NCBI GenBank assembly: GCA_014529385.2 | Contig: CM043969.1 | Location: 32,774,446 to 32,838,445 of the forward strand | Reading direction: 5' to 3' | From: Adiantum capillus-veneris | Lineage: Eukaryota; Streptophyta; Polypodiopsida; Polypodiales; Pteridaceae | DNA: 64,000 nt | In this document: positions 57,857 through 64,000 of the stretch, one piece after another | How the letters are laid out: each line of letters opens with the position of its first letter | Numbering within the stretch: position 1 is the stretch's first letter | Notes under the pieces: generated by a model | Database searches by the model: none | Told to the model about the DNA's origin: nothing | What the model saw: the letters and a program-made list of their open reading frames with translations, nothing else | Translations under genes and position numbers: made by a program

Positions 57857-57940
57857 CTATAATCTTGTGTATGTAAATTTGTATCTCTCCATTAAGTAAT
57901 CTACTCAATTATCTATTTAGCTACGTCTTATTTCCTAACA
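57176..57940 (+). repeat. 5' LTR of the inner copia
   Basis: 765 bases ending TTTCCTAACA. It contains CCTATAAAAGGAGG, a TATA box, at about 57603 and a CT microsatellite at about 57819-57853 that is longer than in the 3' LTR. GC-rich CGG-type sequence lies at 57360-57480. Confidence 0.92.
57604..57612 (+). promoter_or_regulatory. TATA box of the inner copia LTR
   Basis: CTATAAAAG is conserved in the 3' LTR at 62392-62400. It implies a transcription start about 30 bases downstream, near CACACATTTC. Confidence 0.6.
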
Positions 57941-57942
57941 AC

Positions 57943-57959
57943 TGGTATCAGAGCAAGGT
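57943..57959 (+). other. Primer-binding site, tRNA-Met type
   Basis: TGGTATCAGAGCAAGGT begins two bases after the LTR. It is the classical plant copia primer site for initiator tRNA-Met. Confidence 0.9.
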
Positions 57960-58014
57960 TTGCTCGTAGCTAAATTATCTCAAGAAAAGGATTCCTTGAA
58001 ATTGAGTGGGAGTT

Positions 58015-59139
58015 ATGGCGGAGGAAGGGAAGCTCAAGATTGATAAGTTCAACGGCAAAAACTACCAACATTGGAAGATGCAGATTGAAGACTATCTCTA
58101 CCAGAAGGACCTCTATTTTCCACTAGGCGGTCTTGCAAAGAAGCCCGCAACAATGGCAGATGAAGCATGGATTGTCCTTGATCGAAAGGCAATGGGAACA
58201 ATCTGGTTAAGCTTGGCATCAACGGTGGCCTTCAATGTTTCGGAGATGAAGACCACGGAGGACTTGATAAAGTCACTTGACGACTTCTACGAGAAACCAT
58301 CGACATCCAATAAGGTATCTCTTATGAAGCGCTTGTTCAATCTAAAGATGGCAGAGAATGGTTTAGTTGCAGAACACCTAAATGACTTTAACACAAACAT
58401 AAGTCAACTTTGATCGGTGAAAATCAATTTCAATGACGAAGTGCGAGCTCTCCTTATACTATCATCTCTACCGAATAGTTGGGACAGCCTTGTGATGGCT
58501 GTAAGTAATTCTAATTTTGGCACAAATACTCTTAAGTTTGATGATGTTGTGGGTGTTCTCCTAAGCGAGGAAATACGAAGGAGAAGCACAGGAGAATCAT
58601 CAAGTGCTGCATTGTAAGTGGAAACAAGAGGAAGGCCTAAGGAGAGGTTCAAAATCCAAAAGGGTCGTGATCACTCAAGACGGAGCAAGTCACGCACAAA
58701 GTCAGTTCTTGAATGTTGGAACTGGGACAAGAAGGGCCACGTCAAGAAGGATTGCTGGTCCAAGAAGAAGAAGGAGACAGAGTTGCAAGACAACAAGCCA
58801 ACATCAGAGGCCAATGTGTCAAGTAAAGTAGAGCAAGATGCTCTAATTCTCTCATTAGACAATGTGTTTAATTCCTCGATAGTAGATTCTGGGGCTTCAT
58901 TCCATGCGACACCACACAAGAAATATTTTCAAGATTACACCAAAGGTAATTTGGGTATGTATACCTGGGAGATGATGAAGCTTGTGAGATTGTCGGAAAG
59001 GTACAGTTTCTGTCAAAACTTCTAATGGAAATGAGTGGAAGCTTAAAGATGTTAGGCATGTTCCTTCTCTTTGCAAAAATTTGATCTCTATAGGACAATT
59101 GGATGATGAAGGTCACAACATTGCATTCGGAAACAAACG
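58015..59139 (+). pseudogene. Gag and protease of the inner copia
   Basis: The ATG at 58015 starts a copia Gag (KIDKFNGKNYQHWKMQI). It is broken by TGA at 58411 and TAA at 58615. A zinc knuckle follows, but the second cysteine is Trp (CWNWDKKGHVKKDC, TGG at 58723-58725). The protease start VDSGASFHAT at about 58884 has its catalytic D-S-G. A frameshift near 58955 moves the rest of the protease to other phases (DEGHNIAFGNKRWKISKGSL near 59100). Confidence 0.85.
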
Positions 59140-61530
59140 GTGGAAGATCTCAAAGGGATCTTTGGTAGTTGCCAGGGAGAAAAAGTCGGTACACTTTACT
59201 TGTGTACTATTAGCATGCAACCTTCAGCTTGTGCAGCAACTACAGAAGTTGACAGTGCGGTGTGGCACTACCGACTTGGGCATATGAGTGACAAAGGAAT
59301 GCAAATCCTTCGAACAAAGAAGCTTCTACCAGGTTTGAAAGAAGTGGACTTAGAGTTCTGTGAAGATTGTGTTTATGGTAAACAAAAGAGGGTAAAATTT
59401 CAAAAATCAGGATATGAAAGTAAAAAAAAAAAACTTGAGTTTGTTCATTCTGATGTTTGGGGTCCTGCAAGTAAACCATCACTTGGTGGCTCATTGTACT
59501 ATGTAACATTCATAGACGATGCGACTAGAAAAACATGGGTTTATGTCATGAAGAATAAATTGGATGTATTTTCCATATTTCAAAGGTGGAAAGCCTTTGT
59601 GGAGAATGAAACAGGTACCAAGGTTAAATGCCTTAGATCCGACAATGGAGGTGAATATTGCAGCCAAGATTTTGAAAGCTTTTGTGCTAGCAATGGCATT
59701 TGGAGGCAAAGGACAACCCCCAGGACACCTCAACAAAATGGGATTTTGGAAAGGATGAACAGGACAACCATGGAGCGAGCACAAATCATGCGGCTACATG
59801 CAGGCCTACCGCTTGAGCTTTGGGCGGAAGCTGTAAGTACGTCTGTGTACTTAATCAATCGGTCACCCTCAACGGCATTGGATGGGGGAGTTCCAGAAGA
59901 GGCATGGACAGGTAAACGAGTGAATTATGCAGTTCTCAAAGTGTTTGGGTGTGAGGCTTTCATGCACATAGATAGAAGCCTAAGATCAAATCTAGATGCA
60001 AAGTCCAAAAAGTGTTTCTTCATTGGCTATGGAGAAGGTGACTTTGGGTATCGCCTATGGAATCCTGAAGATGGTAAAATCTTAAGGAGTAGGGATGTAA
60101 TTTTTAACGAACAAAATATGTACAAAGATTACTTGGAAAGAAATCAAACAAAAGAAACAGGTGATGAGTACATGGAGCTTGAGGACGGTGAAGACTCAAG
60201 GACTGCAAACGGTGACAATGTGCAACAACGTCAACCAAATGAGGAGCCTCGACCTATTCCCCGAATATCGACAAGAGCAAGTAGACCTCCAGAAAGGTTT
60301 GTTCCTTCCTTCAACCATCTCTTGATTTCAGATTCTGGAGAGCCAAAATCATATGAAGAAGCTATGCAACATGAATCCAAAGAAGAATGGACGAAGAGCA
60401 TGCAAGTGGACATGGACTCACTACATCACAACCAAACATGGGAGTTGGTTGAGTTGCCTAAAGGTAAGCAGGCACTTCAAAACAAATGGGTGTACAAGCT
60501 GAAGGAAGAAGAAGGTGGGAAGAAAAGGTACAAGTCTAGGCTTGTGGTAAAAGGTTTTTCTCAAAAGAAAGGTATTGACTTCAATGAAATATTTTCTCCT
60601 GTTGTAAAAATGAACTCAATTACGCTTGTCTTAAGCCTTGTGGCTGCTCATGATCTAAATCTCGAGCAAATGGATGTAAATAGGGCATTCCCTCACGGTG
60701 ACTTAGAGGAGGAAATCTACATGCTTCAACCAAAGGGGTATGAAGTAAAAGGTAAGGAGAAAATGGTTTGCAGATTAAAGAAGAGCTTGTATGGTTTAAA
60801 GCAAGCATCAAGACAATGGTACTTGAATTTTGATCGATGGATGTTGGATCATGGATTCACAAGATGCAACTCAGATCACTACGTCTACACGAAGAATTTG
60901 GGAGATGGGAAATTCATCATCCTAATGTTGTATGTTGATGACATGTTGATTGCAAGTGCTAACATGCAGGACATCAAAGACCTAAAAGAGGAGCTGTCTA
61001 AATCTTTTTCAATGAAATATTTAGGTGCTGCAAAGAGGATACTTGGTATGAAAATATCAAGGGACAGGACGAAGAAGACAATAAAGCTATCTCAAGCAGA
61101 TTACATCAAGAAGGTGCTAGAAAGGTTTGCAATGCAAAATGCAAAACCAGTTTCTACACCTTTGGCTGGTCATTTTAAACTAACGAAGGATATGTGTCCA
61201 AAGACACCAAAGGAGATAGCCTATATGTCTAAAGTTCCATATGCTGTAGTGGTAGGTTTTCTAATGTATGCTATGGTTTGGACAAGGCCAGACATTGCAC
61301 ATGCAATGGGAGTTGTGAGTAGGTTCATGGACAACCCAGGTAAAGAGCATTGGCAAGCTGTGAAGTGGATACTTAGGTATCTAAAAGCGACAACAACAAA
61401 TGCTTTGTATTTTGGAGGAATTGATATTTTTCTAGAAGGGTATGTTAATGCAGATATGGCAGGTGACAAAGATACTCGAAGGAGCACTACTGGCTATGTG
61501 TTCACGATTGGTGTCACAACAATAAGCTAG
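59140..61530 (+). CDS. Integrase-reverse transcriptase-RNase H part of the inner copia
   Basis: A 796-codon frame. The GAG-pre-integrase zinc region has WHYRLGHMSDKGMQIL and FCEDCVYGKQKRV. The integrase has HSDVWGPA, LRSDNGGEY and NGILERMNRT, the D-D-E set. The RT has QNKWVYKLKEEEGGKKRYK, then MDVNRAFPHGDL (normally MDVKTAFLHGDL), KSLYGLKQASRQW and the catalytic YVDD at about 60935. The RNase H start reads EGYVNADMAGD, where relatives have D in place of the N, so a catalytic aspartate is likely lost. The frame ends at TAG 61528-61530, probably from TGG, and continues in phase. Confidence 0.93.
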   Translation: MEDLKGIFGSCQGEKVGTLYLCTISMQPSACAATTEVDSAVWHYRLGHMSDKGMQILRTKKLLPGLKEVDLEFCEDCVYGKQKRVKFQKSGYESKKKKLEFVHSDVWGPASKPSLGGSLYYVTFIDDATRKTWVYVMKNKLDVFSIFQRWKAFVENETGTKVKCLRSDNGGEYCSQDFESFCASNGIWRQRTTPRTPQQNGILERMNRTTMERAQIMRLHAGLPLELWAEAVSTSVYLINRSPSTALDGGVPEEAWTGKRVNYAVLKVFGCEAFMHIDRSLRSNLDAKSKKCFFIGYGEGDFGYRLWNPEDGKILRSRDVIFNEQNMYKDYLERNQTKETGDEYMELEDGEDSRTANGDNVQQRQPNEEPRPIPRISTRASRPPERFVPSFNHLLISDSGEPKSYEEAMQHESKEEWTKSMQVDMDSLHHNQTWELVELPKGKQALQNKWVYKLKEEEGGKKRYKSRLVVKGFSQKKGIDFNEIFSPVVKMNSITLVLSLVAAHDLNLEQMDVNRAFPHGDLEEEIYMLQPKGYEVKGKEKMVCRLKKSLYGLKQASRQWYLNFDRWMLDHGFTRCNSDHYVYTKNLGDGKFIILMLYVDDMLIASANMQDIKDLKEELSKSFSMKYLGAAKRILGMKISRDRTKKTIKLSQADYIKKVLERFAMQNAKPVSTPLAGHFKLTKDMCPKTPKEIAYMSKVPYAVVVGFLMYAMVWTRPDIAHAMGVVSRFMDNPGKEHWQAVKWILRYLKATTTNALYFGGIDIFLEGYVNADMAGDKDTRRSTTGYVFTIGVTTIS

Positions 61531-61893
61531 GCTTCAAAGCTGCAAAAAGTGGTCTCACTTTCTACCACAGAAGCAAAGTATGTAGCAATGACGGAGGCAA
61601 GCAAAGAAATTATGTGGCTTCACAGATTCTTAGAAGAGCTTAAATTCAAACAAGACAATTGTGTCTTGTACAGTGATAGCCAAAGCACTATCCATCTTGC
61701 GAAGAACTCAGCCTTTCATTCAAGGACAAAGCATATTGAGGTGAGATATCACTTCATACGCACTCTTTTGGAAGAGAGACAGCTAAAGCTAGGAAAGGTG
61801 CATACAAGTGAAAATCCGGCAGACATGTTTACAAAGGTGGTCAACAAGGATAAGTTGAGCTTTTGCTCATCTTCAATCGGAATTCAAGGATAA
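61531..61893 (+). pseudogene. RNase H C-terminal part of the inner copia
   Basis: It continues the phase after the stop: SLSTTEAKYVAMTEASKEI, VLYSDSQSTIHLAKN, SRTKHIEVRYHFIR, HTSENPADMFTK. All motifs of copia RNase H after the first are present. The natural end is near 61893. Confidence 0.88.
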
Positions 61894-61942
61894 GAAGCCA
61901 GAACGAAAAGCAGTCACATGTTTGGTTTGGAGATTAGCCTCC

Positions 61943-61953
61943 AAGTGGGAGAT
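61943..61953 (+). other. Polypurine tract of the inner copia
   Basis: AAGTGGGAGAT directly precedes the TG of the 3' LTR. Confidence 0.8.
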
Positions 61954-62710
61954 TGTTAAGTGTGGAGCCTGATTTATCCTTGTAATTTTCTATGGTAAAA
62001 GCACACATTTGTAAGGCCCCCATTGTGAGGAGAAGCCATCGTGCGTGAAGGAAAATCACTCGCCGGAAACTAAAATTTTCACAGCCAAAAATTAGGGGCA
62101 ACTTTAGGGGTCTCGGGGGCGTAAGCCCCCGTGACTTTTTTTCCCTCACCGGAATATTCCTTTTCGTCGGAGTATTATGGCCGAACAGCGGCCGAAAAGT
62201 GGTCGGAAAACAACAGTCGGTTGGTCGGTGGCAGGTGGTCCGAAGTCAATGACCGGTGGCCGAATTCAAAAGCGGACTTGTCTTCTCAAGGGCGGCCACA
62301 CATGGGCGGATTGGAGGGTCCGATTTGGACTTATTCACACAAGGGCGGCTACACATGGCTGCCTCTCATGAGAGAGGAAAGCCCTTTTGGCCTATAAAAG
62401 GAGGCCATTTCTACACACATTTCATATAGTGTGTGAAGTTGATGCAACAAGGTGAGTGTGAGGTGGTGAGAGTGAAGCAAGGCGGGAGCTCCATTAAGGG
62501 TATAATCTCTTTGTAAACTACTTCTTGTTTTGAAGTACTAAAGCCATTGAGGGGGTGCTTTCCCGTGGACGTAGCCCACATTGGGTGAACCACGTATATC
62601 GTGTGTACTCTCTCTCTCTCTCTACTCTATAATCTCGTGTATGTAAACCTGTCTCTCTCCATTAAGTAATCTACTCAATTATCTATTTAGCTACGTCTTA
62701 TTTCCTAACA
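61954..62710 (+). repeat. 3' LTR of the inner copia
   Basis: 757 bases from TGTTAAGTGTGG to TTTCCTAACA. Compared with the 5' LTR it has a different stretch at 62115-62165 (GGGGGCGTAAGCCCCC, a short hairpin) and a shorter CT microsatellite. Confidence 0.92.
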
Positions 62711-62775
62711 GAAGCTCTCCATGCATCTCTGTGTGTGTGTGTGAGAGTCGATCCACGCTCCGCTCCGCGACTTCA
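62711..62775 (+). repeat. 5' LTR of the outer copia, second part
   Basis: It starts with the target duplication GAAGC and runs through a GT microsatellite to CGCGACTTCA. Confidence 0.65.
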
Positions 62776-62777
62776 TT

Positions 62778-62795
62778 TGGTATCAAAGCCAAGTT
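62778..62795 (+). other. Primer-binding site of the outer copia
   Basis: TGGTATCAAAGCCAAGTT is a variant of the copia tRNA-Met primer site, two bases after the LTR end. Confidence 0.8.
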
Positions 62796-63838
62796 CAGTG
62801 CGTATTTGCGTAATCGCGCGCGTGCACTTTTCGGGCAGATTCTAGGTCCAGAGCTTGGAAATTCACACTCGGCGTTCCGGGAGTATTTCCATCAGGTGAC
62901 ATTGGGTTTTACCCCCCTTCCGAAGCTGTTTATGCCCTCAGAATTTCGTTCTGAGCACTATAGCAGAAGATAGATTTCAGCGGCCGCAAAGAAATTTGTC
63001 TTGTGTAGATTGGCAAGCAGGAGGTGGTCGGCATCGATATCGGCATCGGCATACATCACTCATTCATCCTCAAAGAATCATCTATAGACCAAGTACACAT
63101 ATATATCATCAGATATATATATTGCACTCTGCATTTCTACTTCTTGTGCTTGCCAGGTTCCAGGGGAGGTGTGGCCATACGACGGCTTGACACCACTGGC
63201 ATGTATTGCAGATTGATTTACTGTGATTTTCGGTATGCTACTTGTGAGTAACGCTAGCAGACAGACCGCCGCAGCGGTCATAGGACAGTGATTGGTCTAT
63301 TGTAGGATGTATGCTAGTTCTGGACAGTTTGCTAAGCCATATGTGAGGGTCGTGTGCGAGGTTTTTTGAAGCCAAGCACTGGGGGCTGGGTTACCCAGTG
63401 TGAGGTGGATTAGGTTGCTGGAGTTCCCCTCTACACACATCCTCTTCGGCGACTTTTATCCCATAGGATGTATGACTTTGTGTAGACACTGGATTGCATC
63501 TTATGCGTCAGGCTGTTGAGGCATTGTTCAGGGCTCAGTCTTGAGACAGATACAGGTTCTGTGATCGTCGAGACAAGAGACAGTGTATGCTTACAGGACA
63601 GCATATTATAGAGATTTTTAGATTTGTCACTGGTCAGCTATGTATGATTGTTTTTGAGCTTTCTTTTGGTTCTAAGAGCTCACTTTACAGGGGAGACTCT
63701 GTCAAATTTTTTTCAAGATACTGACAGTTCCTGAGGAAAGGTGTTCAGCTTGTTGTTTACAGCTTGTTTACTGTGTACAAAGACAAGTTTATAAGGGAAA
63801 CTCTGCCGGATTTTTCCCAGGTTAATTGTTTGGCAGAT
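62796..63838. other. Leader of the outer copia
   Basis: About 1 kb between primer site and Gag with no credible ORF. Short ORFs at 62996-63251 overlap in two frames and look like chance. Confidence 0.5.
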
Positions 63839-64000
63839 ATGGCATCTTCTCAAAGTGAGACTCTTTACAACATAAAGAAGCTGGATAGCACAAACTTTCC
63901 ATTCTAGAAGAAGCAGATTTGGCAGGTTTTGGTGCGAAAAAACAAGTGAAGCCATTGAAGCTCAAAGGGGAGAGACCAGAAGGTATGGTTGAAGATGAGT
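63839..64000 (+). pseudogene. Gag start of the outer copia, cut by the window end
   Basis: From the ATG, MASSQSETLYNIKKLD and then STNFPF are followed by TAG at 63905-63907 where copia Gags have W, then KKQIWQVLVRK. A one-base loss near 63943 shifts the rest. The typical copia Gag N-terminus is recognisable, and the remainder lies outside the window. Confidence 0.75.

Larger units (their letters stand above)
57176..62710 (+). mobile_element. Tork/Tnt1-like Ty1/copia element, complete but decayed
   Basis: LTRs at 57176-57940 and 61954-62710, a TGGTATCAGAGC primer site and a purine tract frame a gag-pol region in copia order (Gag, protease, integrase, RT, RNase H). The flanks are TAAGC before and GAAGC after, a target duplication with one mismatch. 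The 5' LTR starts TATTAAG where the 3' copy has TGTTAAG. LTR divergence of several per cent by eye makes it older than the Tat element at 1.6-13.9 kb. Stops, a frameshift and altered catalytic residues make it non-autonomous. Confidence 0.93.
57016..64000 (+). mobile_element. Outer Ty1/copia element, 5' part, interrupted by another copia
   Basis: It starts TGTTGGGATTAAAGCCC at 57016, inside the gypsy integrase, and continues after the nested element at 62711. Its LTR (57016-57175 plus about 62716-62775, roughly 220 bases) ends GACTTCA and is followed by a tRNA-Met-type primer site. A leader of about 1 kb precedes a Gag-like start at 63839. The 3' end lies outside the window. The insertion order is gypsy, then this copia, then the inner copia. 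Confidence 0.75.

Overview
The window is plant nuclear DNA made almost entirely of transposable elements. The evidence is LTR elements with plant-type Tat (Ty3/gypsy) and Tork/Tnt1-like (Ty1/copia) domains, a tRNA-Met-type copia primer site, plant TATA boxes, GT-AG introns and a decayed plant PPR gene fragment. The PPR wording and the DUF7869-type transposase fit a fern or another non-seed vascular plant better than a flowering plant, but this is inference. No tRNA, rRNA, CRISPR array or intact ordinary host gene was seen.

Layout. (1) 1-1597, 13947-14330, 17060-25400 and 27480-29460 hold dispersed and tandem repeats built on the core GGTCCACCACTTGTCC. (2) 1598-13946 is a young, nearly complete Tat-clade Ty3/gypsy element with 2.7-kb LTRs and a CTAG target duplication. 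It is inserted in that repeat field and carries two related extra ORFs before gag. (3) 14331-16994 (minus) is an intact two-exon gene for an 859-aa protein. It has a ParB/DGQHR-like domain followed by what looks like a beta-class DNA methyltransferase fold with altered catalytic motifs. (4) 29527-32735 (plus) is a decayed gene for a DUF7869-type, DDE-like transposase. Genes 3 and 4 are divergent, each has a splice acceptor just before its ATG, and the repeat field lies between them. I propose that they are two genes of one large, probably undescribed DNA transposon.

(5) 33029-39491 is a mosaic: a 0.3-kb direct repeat at both ends, a minus-strand LTR with a TATA box, a second minus-strand LTR with primer site and degraded leader ORFs, a PPR pseudogene and a 0.2-kb MITE. 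(6) 40725-45420 is a decayed minus-strand Ty3/gypsy element. (7) 46075-48956 holds repeats with palindromic CCTACGYGTAGG cores and a 263-bp tandem duplication. (8) 49333-57015 is a decayed plus-strand Ty3/gypsy element. It is interrupted by a copia element that starts at 57016 and runs off the right end, and that element's own LTR is split by a complete Tork/Tnt1-like copia (57176-62710).

Most premature stops can be derived from CAA, CAG, CGA or TGG codons by one C-to-T or G-to-A change, as expected for methylated, silenced elements. The ParB-methyltransferase-like gene is the exception, with about 2.6 kb open across one clean intron.
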